Source: Paenibacillus glycanilyticus NBRC 16618 (GTDB taxonomy: Bacteria; Bacillota; Bacilli; Paenibacillales; Paenibacillaceae). From it: a DNA stretch of 64,000 nucleotides. How positions within the stretch are numbered: position 1 is the first letter of the stretch; the number at the start of each line of letters is the position of its first letter. Position numbers and translations under genes: made by a program. Shown in pieces: positions 1 through 8,797 of this stretch. The notes under the pieces are model-generated. The model was not told the DNA's origin. It did no database searches and saw nothing but the letters and a program-made list of their open reading frames with translations. The stretch spans positions 1-64,000 of the forward strand of contig NZ_BILY01000035.1 of assembly GCF_004000805.1 (NCBI RefSeq). Direction: 5' to 3'.

Positions 1-628
1 CGATGACTACCGCCGCCGCGCCGCCTGGGGCGCTGCCCGCAGCGGCGTCAGCCTGCTGCGGGAGCGCCAGCAGCGCAGTCGCGACGCCACCGATGAAGGC
101 GGCGCCAGCCAGCGCTGCAAGCGTGCCGAGCGGCGTAACCGCGCCGCTCGTGCCCGGCTTTACCCGCTTGCCGGTCGTGATCGACCGCGGCGCGGTACGG
201 CTTAGGGCCCCGATTTCCGTGGCCCAAGTATCCGCGTTTACGGCGGCCATCACGCCGATATAAGCGAACAGCCAGGCCGTATCCGGCCAGAGCGCATTGC
301 CCGCGCACAAGAGCAGACCGATGCCGCCATTGGCCCAGACCTGTCCGGCGTCTCGCCTGCCGGTCTTCTCGTAATTCGCTTCCGCGGCGGCTTTGGCCCG
401 GTGGCGTTTCTTCCACTTCGACCATATGGTCGAAGATACAAAGAACGCAATAAGGCAACCGAACCAGACCGGCTCGCCTAACGTAACAAAGCCCGTTCCC
501 ATGATCATAGCCGACCACGCTCCCGAGCCTGATAATGAGCGTGTTCGATAAGCTGCACCGGCAATCAAACCGCTCCCGACAAGACCCGCAAGCAGCCTCA
601 GCCACCACTCGTCTACCCATCCAACCAT
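1..628 (-). CDS. DUF92 family membrane protein (3' part cut by window edge)
   Basis: The frame is open from an ATG at 628 to the window edge, so only about 209 N-terminal residues are visible. An AAGGAG site lies 8 nt before the ATG. The protein is hydrophobic with several membrane segments. It carries a signature I know from the DUF92/TIGR00297 family: NADTWATEIG near residue 130, then a run with ITTGKRVKPGTSGAVTPLGT. DUF92 proteins are multi-pass membrane proteins; plant and cyanobacterial members phosphorylate phytyl phosphate, and the substrate in Firmicutes is not settled. Assignment to the family is secure; the function is open. The stretch 629-807 downstream of the next gene holds only a terminator-like repeat. 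Confidence 0.85.
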   Translation of the reverse strand, partial: MVGWVDEWWLRLLAGLVGSGLIAGAAYRTRSLSGSGAWSAMIMGTGFVTLGEPVWFGCLIAFFVSSTIWSKWKKRHRAKAAAEANYEKTGRRDAGQVWANGGIGLLLCAGNALWPDTAWLFAYIGVMAAVNADTWATEIGALSRTAPRSITTGKRVKPGTSGAVTPLGTLAALAGAAFIGGVATALLALPQQADAAAGSAPGGAAAVVI

Positions 629-757
629 ATTCCTCGCTCCTTAGCGGCAGCCTTTCCATTCATCATGCTGCCTGTTTCCACGCTGTAAGGCTGATTTCAG
701 CCTTATAAATCTCCGTAACTCTCTACAAAAAAAGCTTATCCAGCGAGTTTAAACTAA

Positions 758-791
758 ACCCCTGTCAGACTGGTTTCAGCCCAACAGGGGT
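758..791 (-). terminator. Putative terminator of the GDPD gene
   Basis: ACCCCTGT (758-765) and ACAGGGGT (784-791) are perfectly complementary. On the minus strand the hairpin is followed by a T-rich run (GGTTTAGTTT). It sits 17 nt past the stop of the glycerophosphodiester phosphodiesterase gene. The loop is long (18 nt), so the call is moderate. Confidence 0.45.
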
Positions 792-807
792 CCGCTGCTT
801 GCTTATA

Positions 808-1548
808 TTACACCCCAACCTGCTGCATTGCATTTTTCCAGCGGTCGGGATAATTCGTGCAGATCATCAGCTCCGGATCAAGCGCAATCAGCTTGCGGAT
901 GGAGCGTTCGTCATTAGGCGTCCAGGCCATCACTTGGATTCCCGCCTGCTTCAGCAATTCCAGACGGGAGGCGTTCAACCGGCCATGCTCGATCGACAGA
1001 AACTGGGCGCCAAGCTGCTGCAGCTCAACAGGCAGCGAATTGCGCCAGCCGTCCAGGATAAGCCCGGTTCGGATGCTGCCGCCCGTCAGCTTATGCGTAT
1101 TAAACAACGTTCCGGCGTGGAACGACGTAATAACTACCTCGTCTTCCATCCCGTAATCCTTAATAAGCTGAACCACATAATCTTCAAGCTTCGGATAACG
1201 GATCCCATCCGTCTTCAGCTCGATGTTCAGACGGATACGCCCGCGGGCCTTATCGAGCACCTGACTTAGCGCAGGCACGCCTTCTCCCTTGTACAGCGGA
1301 GAGAACCAGCTTCCTGCATCCAAAGCCTGCAGCTCGGCCGCCGTCAGGCTTTTCACGTCGCCGCGTCCGTTGGTTGTCCGCTTCAGCTTGTAATCATGGA
1401 TAACGACAGGTATATTGTCTTTCGATAGCTGCACATCAAGCTCGATCCACTCGATATCCGGCTCATCAATTGCTAATTGAATGGCTGCTAGCGTATTCTC
1501 CGGAGCGCGTCCGGACCAGCCCCGATGCGCTACGCATGCATTTCTCAT
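808..1548 (-). CDS. Glycerophosphodiester phosphodiesterase
   Basis: A 246-residue cytoplasmic-type GDPD (no signal peptide). It begins with the family motif VAHRGWSGRAPENT near residues 6-19, followed by WIELDVQLSKDNIPVVIHD, which supplies the conserved E, D and H of the TIM-barrel active site. C-terminal MAWTPND and the closing ICTNYPDR are also typical. It hydrolyses glycerophosphodiesters to glycerol-3-phosphate plus an alcohol, in lipid or teichoic-acid turnover. An AAAGGATGG-type site precedes the ATG. It lies 27 nt behind the CapA-like gene and is probably cotranscribed with it. Confidence 0.9.
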   Translation of the reverse strand: MRNACVAHRGWSGRAPENTLAAIQLAIDEPDIEWIELDVQLSKDNIPVVIHDYKLKRTTNGRGDVKSLTAAELQALDAGSWFSPLYKGEGVPALSQVLDKARGRIRLNIELKTDGIRYPKLEDYVVQLIKDYGMEDEVVITSFHAGTLFNTHKLTGGSIRTGLILDGWRNSLPVELQQLGAQFLSIEHGRLNASRLELLKQAGIQVMAWTPNDERSIRKLIALDPELMICTNYPDRWKNAMQQVGV

Positions 1549-1575
1549 TAGGCGCTGACCATCCTTTCGCTTACC

Positions 1576-2928
1576 TTATTTCGCTGCAATCGTGCCGTCG
1601 CCGCGCACCTTCACGCCAAACGACAACGCCGTCAAATGATCCAGCAGCGTCTTCGCTTTGTCACCGTCAACCGGCTTCGGCTGGGCAAGATTGTTGTTCA
1701 TCGGATCAAACTTCAGGTCGCAGTCACCCGATTTGGTGCAAACCGCGTTCAGTACGCCCGTATCTGCCGTAGCCCCTTTTGGATACGCGCTAAAAATAAA
1801 ATTGCCCAAGCTGTAGGCAATCCACTTGCCTTTATACTGCTCGAACCCCTGCAGCACATGCGGATGGCTGCCAACAACAAGATCCGCGCCTGAATCAATA
1901 TATTCCCGCGCAAAATCCCGCTGGTATTGCTCAGGCGTTTCCGCCTTTTCAATCCCCCAATGAACCATCACAACGACGAGATCAGCCTTTTCTTTCGCTT
2001 TCTTGATCGCCGCTTTGGTTCTTGTTGTATCATAGGTCTCGGCTACGCCCGCGCGGTTCTTGTCTGCTTTCCAATCGCCTGTCGGCACAACCTTGCTGAC
2101 GCCGATATAGGCAACCTTAATGCCGTTTGCTTCCTTGATGACCGGGGCAAAAGCCTCCGTATCGTTCTTGCCGGCGCCCACATGATTAATGCCGGCCTTG
2201 TTCAAATGAGTCATCGTGTCCATCAAGCCCTCAACGCCTTGATCCAGCGTATGGTTGTTCGCTAACGTCACGATATCGATACCCGAATCCCTCAGTGCCG
2301 GCAGCGCGCCCGCATCGCCTTTAAAAACAAATTGCTTGTCTTCGGCAGGTATTCCGCGGTTTGTAACCGGATATTCGAGGTTCGCCGCCGTCAGATCCGG
2401 CTCGCTTAGATGAAATAAGGCTTCCTTATACGGATAGTCGTCACCGTATTGCTTCATCATATCGCCGACGCTTTCCGCCAGCAGAATATCTCCTACAAAT
2501 GCAAGGCTAACCGTATCGCCAGACGCTCCGCCGCTTGATGAGCTGCCCCCTGACGGTGTCGTGCTTGGGTCACTTTGTCCGCTTGAATTGTCTTCTTTGG
2601 TTCCGCCATTATCCGCACCGCTAGCATTTCCGTTGTCGGCTGTGGACGTTTCAATTGGTGCTGCACTTGCCTCAGGGCTTGCTTCAGCGGAAGAATTGCC
2701 GCCTGCGGAAGAGTTAGTCGGGTCTGGGGAATGACCAGCAGCTGCTGATTCTTCCGTCTGTGGCTTGTTATTCTTATGGAATAAGCCACCGTCCTCGGCA
2801 GAGGCCCAAACCGCGATTAGAACGACAATCAGGCCAACAATCATCAAATTCACGGTTAACAGAAGGCGAAATCTTTTTTTGCGTCTTCGTTTTTCATGCT
2901 GATGCGCTTCAGAACGGGATGAATACAT
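1576..2928 (-). CDS. CapA family protein, membrane-anchored
   Basis: 450 residues. A basic N-terminus is followed by one membrane segment (about 22-43), then a low-complexity Ser/Gly/Ala/Asn linker (about 55-140), then a CapA-type metallophosphatase domain starting at VSLAFVGDILLAES. The domain motifs NLEYPVTNRG, LANNHTLDQG, HWGIE and GSHPHVLQG are all present. CapA of Bacillus is needed for poly-gamma-glutamate capsule export or retention, but most CapA-domain proteins outside a pgs/cap operon have no proven substrate, and no pgsBCA genes are visible here. GGAAGGAG lies 8 nt before the ATG. I infer an extracytoplasmic enzyme. Confidence 0.85.
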   Translation of the reverse strand: MYSSRSEAHQHEKRRRKKRFRLLLTVNLMIVGLIVVLIAVWASAEDGGLFHKNNKPQTEESAAAGHSPDPTNSSAGGNSSAEASPEASAAPIETSTADNGNASGADNGGTKEDNSSGQSDPSTTPSGGSSSSGGASGDTVSLAFVGDILLAESVGDMMKQYGDDYPYKEALFHLSEPDLTAANLEYPVTNRGIPAEDKQFVFKGDAGALPALRDSGIDIVTLANNHTLDQGVEGLMDTMTHLNKAGINHVGAGKNDTEAFAPVIKEANGIKVAYIGVSKVVPTGDWKADKNRAGVAETYDTTRTKAAIKKAKEKADLVVVMVHWGIEKAETPEQYQRDFAREYIDSGADLVVGSHPHVLQGFEQYKGKWIAYSLGNFIFSAYPKGATADTGVLNAVCTKSGDCDLKFDPMNNNLAQPKPVDGDKAKTLLDHLTALSFGVKVRGDGTIAAK

Positions 2929-2995
2929 GGATCGGCTCCTTCCAGCCAGAATATCCCTTCTATTATAGCAAGGTTAGTTCTAGATTGCGAAGGTT

Positions 2996-4429
2996 TCATA
3001 GATTCGCTAGAATTTCGAGAGCCGCTTCTTTCCCCGATCTGATGCAGTCGGGCAATCCTACTCCGCCAAAGGCTGCGCCTGTAACATATACGCCTGGAAG
3101 CTCTGCTGCCAGACGTTTGCGGAGAGCTGCCGTATTCTCCAGATGCCCTACAGGATATTGCGGCATCGATCGCGGCATTCGTGTAATTTCCGTAAAGATC
3201 GGCACGGCATCGATACCTAGCACCTTCTGAATATCTTCAAGCACGGCTTGTTTCAGCTCGTCATCCGGCAGCCTAGCCACTTCTTCATCGCCTGCTCGGC
3301 CGACATAGCAGCGGAGCAGCACTTTATCGTCGGGACTGGTATGCAGCCATTTGTTCGACGTCCAGGTACAGGCCGTAATGCGGAGTCCCTCCGAACGCGG
3401 CACGAGGAAGCCCGATCCGTCAAAGGCTCTGTCAAACGTCGATTTCTCGAACGCCATAACCACATTCGCGACGGATACATAGCTGATGGCCCGTAGCTCA
3501 TCAACGTCCACCAGCGGCTCTAGCAGCTCTGCCGCACGGAATGCCGGTACGGTAATTAGCACATCATCGGCAGGCACTACCTCGCCCGACTCTAAAACAA
3601 CCTCGTAATTAGAAGCTGCATCCTCTCCGTTAAGAGGTTTAATGGCCACAACCGCATCACCCAAACGCCGTTCTACGCTTTGCAGAGCTTTATCAAGGGC
3701 ATGCACCATCGTTGACAAACCATCTTTAAAACTCAAGAAAACACTGTTTTTTAATTCATCCGGCAAATAATCCGGCGCTTGATGCGGAGCTTTGTTCTTT
3801 TGCTGCATCTGCGTTCCGCGAATCAGGCTGCCATACTGGCGTTCTGCCTCGGCAAACTGCGGGAATGTCGCCTGAATGCTTAGCTTGCTGAGATCCCCCG
3901 CATAGATGCCCGCCAGAAGCGGCTCTGAAATATGCTTTACAATCTCGGATCCAATTCTGCGGGATAGAAAATCGCCAAGCGACTCATCTCCGTCCGGTGC
4001 CTCTGACGGCATCTCCAAATCCTCAAGCGAACGGGCTTTGCCTTCCTCCGACAACAAAGTCGTCTGCATAAACGTATCGAGATTCGTCGGAATGCCAAGC
4101 ACCATGCCCTTCGGCATCGCATGAAGCTTGCCGTTCCGCATAATATAAGCGGTTTTGCCGTTTTCGTTTTGCGCCGTCAGCTCGTTCTCGATGCCAAGCT
4201 CCTTCGCCAGTTCAATAATCGGCAGCTTGCGCGACAGGAAAGAATCCGGCCCCTTCTCGATGACGAACCCGTCACGCTGCAGCGTATTAATTTTCCCGCC
4301 AAGAACAGGCGCGCCGTCCACAATGGTCAGCTTCACCTGTTTGCCTTGCCGCTCCGCTTCCCGCTGCAAATAAAAAGCGGAGCTCAGTCCGCTGATCCCC
4401 CCGCCGATTACGACAATTCGATCAACCAT
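2996..4429 (-). CDS. hemG: Protoporphyrinogen/coproporphyrinogen III oxidase (HemY type)
   Basis: About 477 residues. The FAD-binding Rossmann motif IVVIGGGISGLSSAF opens the protein, and EKGPDSFL, the LVPRSEGLRITACTW block and C-terminal TGAAFGGVGLPDCI are typical of the oxygen-dependent HemY family. In Firmicutes this enzyme oxidises coproporphyrinogen III in the coproporphyrin-dependent heme route. It is third in the hemE-hemH-hemY order, 31 nt after hemH. Three in-frame ATGs exist: 4453 has no spaced Shine-Dalgarno, 4444 follows AAAGGA by 8 nt, and 4429 follows GGAG by 7 nt and gives the usual short lead before VVIGGG. I chose 4429; 4444 is possible. Confidence 0.9.
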   Translation of the reverse strand: MVDRIVVIGGGISGLSSAFYLQREAERQGKQVKLTIVDGAPVLGGKINTLQRDGFVIEKGPDSFLSRKLPIIELAKELGIENELTAQNENGKTAYIMRNGKLHAMPKGMVLGIPTNLDTFMQTTLLSEEGKARSLEDLEMPSEAPDGDESLGDFLSRRIGSEIVKHISEPLLAGIYAGDLSKLSIQATFPQFAEAERQYGSLIRGTQMQQKNKAPHQAPDYLPDELKNSVFLSFKDGLSTMVHALDKALQSVERRLGDAVVAIKPLNGEDAASNYEVVLESGEVVPADDVLITVPAFRAAELLEPLVDVDELRAISYVSVANVVMAFEKSTFDRAFDGSGFLVPRSEGLRITACTWTSNKWLHTSPDDKVLLRCYVGRAGDEEVARLPDDELKQAVLEDIQKVLGIDAVPIFTEITRMPRSMPQYPVGHLENTAALRKRLAAELPGVYVTGAAFGGVGLPDCIRSGKEAALEILANL

Positions 4430-4460
4430 TCCGATTCTCCGCATGTTCTTCATCCTTTCG

Positions 4461-5408
4461 CTATTCCAAAGAACCGGCGTTAATTACCGATTCTGCCAAC
4501 GTGTCCATATATAAAGGGTCTTTATTCAACATGGTAATCCGTTCAAGCGTAATACCCAGCTCGGCTGCAGCCTGTTTTGCTTCAAGATCGAGATCGTACA
4601 GGACCTCCAGATGATCGGATACGAATCCGACCGGAGCAACCAAGACGGCTTTAATCCCTTCATCCGCAAGAACCTTCAGCGTATCCAGAATGTCCGGCCC
4701 AAGCCAAGGCTCTCTTGTTCGGCCCGCGCTTTGCCAAGTGAACTGCCAATCCTGCGCATCCACGTTCGCAAGTTTTGCAACCTCATCCGAGGTAGCAAGC
4801 AGCTGATGCTCGTACGGATCGCCCATCTCGCGGATTTTTTCAGGAAGGCTATGCGCGCTGAACAATACTTTCACCGGCGCTGCATTGCCGGACGATTTCG
4901 CCAGACGCTCCAAACCGTCCGTTACGCGCTCGCTAAGCGCTTGAAGCAGCTTCGGGTGAAGATGGTATTCTTTGACGAACGACATCTTAATGCCAAGCTC
5001 GGCTGCTTTTTCCTGCGCGCGTTTGTTATACGAACCAACGCTCATGATCGAATAATGCGGCGCAAGTACAATCCCTACCGCTTCCTTAATACCGTCGCGG
5101 GCCATTTGCTCCACGCCGTCTTCGATATAAGGAACGGCATGCTTCAATCCCTGGTAGCAAACATAACGGCCCGGCGCGAGCTGCTCCAGCTTATCCTGCA
5201 GGCCTGCCACTTGTCCGTTTGTATTCTCGCGCAATGGGAATACGCCGCCAACGATTGCTTCATAGCGGTCGGTCAACTCTTTCAACTGCTCCGGCGTTGG
5301 CGCGTGGCCTCGGCGGATATGGGTGTAATAAGCTTCAACGTCATCCAGGCTTTGCGGCGTGCCATAGGACATCACCAGAACGCCAATCTTGTTATTCGTC
5401 TCAGACAT
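4461..5408 (-). CDS. hemH: Coproporphyrin/protoporphyrin ferrochelatase
   Basis: 315 residues, starting MSETNNKIGVLVMSYGTP. The family motif around FSAHSLPEK (about residue 180) carries the catalytic histidine, and FTWQSAGRTREPWLGPD and PVGFVSDHLEVLYDLD with the conserved Glu follow. It inserts Fe(II) into the porphyrin. The start overlaps the end of hemE by 8 nt (ATGTCTGA), preceded by GGGGAAGG in the hemE coding end, which implies translational coupling; an upstream in-frame start at 5438 lies inside hemE and is not needed. In Firmicutes the enzyme usually acts on coproporphyrin III before ChdC, which is not in this window. Confidence 0.93.
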   Translation of the reverse strand: MSETNNKIGVLVMSYGTPQSLDDVEAYYTHIRRGHAPTPEQLKELTDRYEAIVGGVFPLRENTNGQVAGLQDKLEQLAPGRYVCYQGLKHAVPYIEDGVEQMARDGIKEAVGIVLAPHYSIMSVGSYNKRAQEKAAELGIKMSFVKEYHLHPKLLQALSERVTDGLERLAKSSGNAAPVKVLFSAHSLPEKIREMGDPYEHQLLATSDEVAKLANVDAQDWQFTWQSAGRTREPWLGPDILDTLKVLADEGIKAVLVAPVGFVSDHLEVLYDLDLEAKQAAAELGITLERITMLNKDPLYMDTLAESVINAGSLE

Positions 5409-6471
5409 GGCTCGTTTCCTTCCCCTCTCGCGCTGCAATAGCTTTCTCCGAATAGGAGTGAATGAATGCCGTTAACTCTGTCAACTTCTCAAGCGAAGCT
5501 TCCGGGAACAGACCATGGCCCAGATTAAACACAAAGCCCGGCTGCTGAATTCCTTGGTCGATAATCTCTGCCGCATACTGTTCGATAACGCTCATAGGCG
5601 CTGTCAGAATAACCGGATCGAGATTGCCCTGCACCGCGTATTTGCCGTCCAGACGGCGGCGGCCTTCCGGAATCGATACGCGCCAATCCAGGCCGATAAC
5701 ATCGGCTTTCAGATTGCGCAGCTCCGGCAGAAGCTCTCCCGAGCTGACGCCCGGGAAGTAGATTTTCGGCTGCGGAAGATCCGACAGCTCAGCGAAAATC
5801 CGCTCGATCGTTGGCAGAACAAATTTGCTGAAATCGGCAGGTGTAAGAGCTCCAACCCAGCTGTCGAACAACTGGAATGCCTTGCCGCCATTTGCCATGT
5901 GGGCCCGAAGATAAGCGATAACCATATCGCCAAGCTTGTCCATAAGGCTGAACCAAACTTTCGGCTCGCTATACATAAGCGCTTTTGTCCGCAGATAGTT
6001 TTTCGAAGGTTTGCCTTCGATCAAATAGCTTGCGATGGTAAACGGAGCGCCAGCGAACGTAATTAGCGGCACTTCCAGCTCTTTGTCCAATATGCGGATT
6101 GTCTCGAGCACATGGCCCAGATCGCCCTCTACGTCAATTGGCGTTAACCGCTCCACGTCTGCTGCCGTGCGAATCGGATTGTGAATAACCGGTCCTATGT
6201 TGGCAACGATGTCGAAATCAATCCCGATCGAAGCGACCGGGTTCATAATATCCGAATATAAAATAGCCGCATCAACGCCCAGCTTGCGTACCGGCATCAT
6301 CGTAACTTCCGCCGCAAGCTCTGGCTGCTTGCAAATTTCAAGTAGAGAATATTTCTCTTTAATCTTACGGTATTCAGGATCATATCGTCCTGCCTGACGC
6401 ATGTACCAGACCGGTACAGTGTCTACAAGTTCCTTCCGGCATGCCCGAATGAAACGGTCGTTATAGCTCAT
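5401..6471 (-). CDS. hemE: Uroporphyrinogen decarboxylase
   Basis: 356 residues, the normal length. The N-terminal PVWYMRQAGRYDPEYR motif is the substrate-binding signature, and FAGAPFTIASYLIEG, the Asp of ILYSDIM and FNLGHGLFPE near the end are also diagnostic. It converts uroporphyrinogen III to coproporphyrinogen III in the cytoplasm. It is the first gene of the hemEHY operon and overlaps hemH by 8 nt. GAGG lies about 9 nt before the ATG. The 215-nt gap upstream (6472-6686) holds the presumed operon promoter and the pil-operon terminator. Confidence 0.95.
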   Translation of the reverse strand: MSYNDRFIRACRKELVDTVPVWYMRQAGRYDPEYRKIKEKYSLLEICKQPELAAEVTMMPVRKLGVDAAILYSDIMNPVASIGIDFDIVANIGPVIHNPIRTAADVERLTPIDVEGDLGHVLETIRILDKELEVPLITFAGAPFTIASYLIEGKPSKNYLRTKALMYSEPKVWFSLMDKLGDMVIAYLRAHMANGGKAFQLFDSWVGALTPADFSKFVLPTIERIFAELSDLPQPKIYFPGVSSGELLPELRNLKADVIGLDWRVSIPEGRRRLDGKYAVQGNLDPVILTAPMSVIEQYAAEIIDQGIQQPGFVFNLGHGLFPEASLEKLTELTAFIHSYSEKAIAAREGKETSHV

Positions 6472-6618
6472 GTTGCCGTTCCTCTTTTCTATAATTTTTC
6501 ACTAATTTCCATTATGCCCGTTTTCGTTACCCCTAACAACCATTCTCGCCTTGCTTCCTATGACAATAGTATGACAATCAACCTTTCCCTGCATGAAGAA
6601 CCGATGAATATTAACCGT

Positions 6619-6676
6619 CAAAAAAAGAAGACAGCAGTAAGGCTTTCCCTATCGTTCAGGGCACCTCGACTGCTGT
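6619..6676 (-). terminator. Terminator of the type IV pilus operon
   Basis: ACAGCAGT (6631-6638) pairs with ACTGCTGT (6669-6676), and on the minus strand the stem is followed by CTTCTTTTTTT. It lies just past the pilO stop, so it most likely ends the pilB-to-pilO transcript. Within the 215-nt gap to hemE I see nothing else clear. Confidence 0.7.
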
Positions 6677-6686
6677 GTGATTTCTC

Positions 6687-7286
6687 TTATTCGGCCGTCG
6701 CCGGCAAGATTGGATCCTTCAATAACGACTTGTAGGACGGATCGAAATACGCGGTAAAAGACAGCTCCGTCGTATTCATTCCGCTGTCGGTCTGCTGCAG
6801 GGTAAAGTCGTTGATAACGATAAGGCGCTTTTGCTGCTGCAGCTGAGCCATCCAGCTTTTCACCTGCGCGTATGTGCCAAGCAAAGACACATGCACGTTA
6901 ACTTCCTTCACGGTTGGGTATAACGGATCGGCGCTGCCGGATAAGGCGTTAAGCTTATTTTCGTCCGGAAGGTCAACGGTTGCGCTGTTTATTTTCGCTC
7001 CGGTCTGCACACTTAAGCTTTTGAGCGTAACAACAAGCTGCTCCGAATTATCCCATAGAGGAAGCGCGGCTTGTATATCCTGCTCCGCAAGGCCGCTCCC
7101 CTCCTCTTGTTTGGTCACGCTGGCTTGAAGAGCATTTAATTGCAGCTGGGATTGTTCCGCTAGCTTCTTCTGGTCCGACAGCTTGCTGCTTGAAGGCTGA
7201 AGCAAGACGACGTATAAAAGAAGCAGGACAAGGAAGAGCACCATTATGACGATGAGGCCAAGCGAACGGTTTTTCGAATTATCCAT
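6687..7286 (-). CDS. pilO: PilO-like type IV pilus alignment protein
   Basis: 199 residues from the ATG at 7286, which overlaps the end of the pilMN fusion by 8 nt (ATGGATAA); a longer frame reaching 7415 only shadows pilMN. A short cytoplasmic head (MDNSKNRS) is followed by one membrane segment (about 9-28), a coiled-coil stretch (SKLSDQKKLAEQSQLQLNAL) and an alpha/beta domain with LPLWDNSEQLV and FTLQQTDSG, as in PilO and GspM-like proteins. PilO pairs with PilN in the inner ring that couples the cytoplasmic motor to the growing pilus. Last gene of the operon, followed by a terminator. Sequence identity in this family is low, so the call rests on topology and position. Confidence 0.75.
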   Translation of the reverse strand: MDNSKNRSLGLIVIMVLFLVLLLLYVVLLQPSSSKLSDQKKLAEQSQLQLNALQASVTKQEEGSGLAEQDIQAALPLWDNSEQLVVTLKSLSVQTGAKINSATVDLPDENKLNALSGSADPLYPTVKEVNVHVSLLGTYAQVKSWMAQLQQQKRLIVINDFTLQQTDSGMNTTELSFTAYFDPSYKSLLKDPILPATAE

Positions 7287-8781
7287 GATTGTCCGAGCCT
7301 CCTGCGTCAGCCTTTTTATTGTCTGAAGTAGACGCTGTTTTCCAAGCAATCTCGTAGCTTGCCACCCACTGGCCGTTATTATCGGCAAAAGACTGCAGAT
7401 GAACGTTTCCGGCAAACGGCATGGCCCGAAGACTCGTCAAGTAAGTGGACAACGCGGTTAAATCCGTGCTTTTGAAAGTAAGGGAAAGCGTTCCGGGCTT
7501 GTTGTATTCAATCGTAGTTAGCCGGGAGCCATAAGGCAGCCGATTCGTCAGCCCGTCCAGAACGGCAACGGCATCCTGTCTGTTATCATTAATAAACTTC
7601 ACGACAGCCAGCGGATCCGCATCCGCTTGCGCCTCCGTTTTTTGCGTCGACATCTGCTGCTGGAGCAAGGCCGTTTTATCTTTGATCACCTGCACGGTAT
7701 GCTCGTAATCCGAGATTTGAAGCCTGTTGTTTGTATTTAAAGCGAGTATGGCGCCAAGGCAAAGCAGCCATAGAATGCCTGCAGCCAGCAGCTTGGCCGG
7801 AATGGGCTTGGTCTTTCTGGCTTTCTCCGGCATTAGATTAATGCCGGGGGTCGTTTTCTCGCGAATCGCAAGACCAAACGGAATCATGTATTCATCAAGC
7901 TTCCTGCGAACCCGCTTGCGAAGCGGCGATTCCAGCTCGACGGTCTCGACTCGCATATCTGGCTGCGCCTGCTGCAGCTCGGCTGCCAGTTGCGTACGTC
8001 CGGCCAGCTCACCTGCGATAATCGCCTGATTAATCCGCGCGTTGCCTTCATGAATACTGTATTGATAGAAGCTGAGAAGCCTGGAGATCTCGGCATTAAT
8101 GCTGGAGATCAGCTCCGGGGTAAACGTTCCGTCAATGGAGCCGCTGTAATCATATTCATTAATGACCCGCATAAAGACCGGATGCCCCTCATGGAACATG
8201 TACACTTCCACATTCGCTTTATCCAGATGAATGAGCATCGTATTCTCAAGCGAATCAATATATCTTGCTTGAATCGCTCTCGCAAAAGCCGTTGAGGCCA
8301 GCTCGGCGTATTTGACCTTCAGTCCCGTGCTTTCGAGCAGCTCAATGCATTGCTTGAGCCATCTTTGCGGGGAGGCGTATACGAGCACATGGGTTGACTG
8401 CTGTTCCGATCCGGCAGCTATATAATCATAGACCGGATCTTCAAACGGAAGATGAAGCGCCGTTTCGACTTCGAGATTAATGAGCTGGTCCAGCTCTTTT
8501 GCGTTAACGGTCCCGATCTGAAGCTTCCGGATAATGATTTGCGAAGTCGGAATGGATAACGTAATCGAAGTACCGTTAAGCCTTTCTTTCTTCACCCAAT
8601 CCTTCAGACTCGTGCGAAGCTCCTCCATGTTCGTGAATTGATCCTCAAGAATGACTCCATCGGCAAAAGGCAGGAAGCCGGTCTTCTCGATTTCCCAGCC
8701 CTTTTTCCTCTTCCTTACTCTCGCGTAGCGTACTCCGCCATGATCGATCGTTAGACCAACACGCTTGCTGCTGTCGAGCAT
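7279..8781 (-). CDS. pilM: PilM-PilN fusion protein of type IV pilus
   Basis: 500 residues. Residues 1 to about 315 are an actin/FtsA-like PilM domain (GLTIDHGGVRYARVRKRKKG at the start, INAEISRLLSFYQYS later). This is followed by GINLMPEKAR, the N-terminal peptide by which PilN binds PilM in other systems, then a membrane segment (LLAAGILWLLCLGAILAL) and a PilN-type periplasmic-like domain with ADPLAVVKFINDN. In most species these are two genes; here they are one reading frame with no internal stop, so the PilM-PilN contact is built in. It overlaps pilO by 8 nt and follows the peptidase gene by 16 nt. Confidence 0.85.
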   Translation of the reverse strand: MLDSSKRVGLTIDHGGVRYARVRKRKKGWEIEKTGFLPFADGVILEDQFTNMEELRTSLKDWVKKERLNGTSITLSIPTSQIIIRKLQIGTVNAKELDQLINLEVETALHLPFEDPVYDYIAAGSEQQSTHVLVYASPQRWLKQCIELLESTGLKVKYAELASTAFARAIQARYIDSLENTMLIHLDKANVEVYMFHEGHPVFMRVINEYDYSGSIDGTFTPELISSINAEISRLLSFYQYSIHEGNARINQAIIAGELAGRTQLAAELQQAQPDMRVETVELESPLRKRVRRKLDEYMIPFGLAIREKTTPGINLMPEKARKTKPIPAKLLAAGILWLLCLGAILALNTNNRLQISDYEHTVQVIKDKTALLQQQMSTQKTEAQADADPLAVVKFINDNRQDAVAVLDGLTNRLPYGSRLTTIEYNKPGTLSLTFKSTDLTALSTYLTSLRAMPFAGNVHLQSFADNNGQWVASYEIAWKTASTSDNKKADAGGSDNHG

Positions 8782-8797
8782 TCTTTCTCACATCCCA

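Noticed and set aside
48..659. 203-codon minus-strand frame overlapping the first gene
   Set aside because: A different minus-strand frame (ATG at 628) gives clear DUF92 motifs and runs off the window edge; the 203-codon frame has no family features.
1576..2928. CapA-like gene as evidence for a poly-gamma-glutamate capsule locus
   Set aside because: No pgsB, pgsC or pgsE neighbour; CapA-domain proteins are widespread outside capsule operons.
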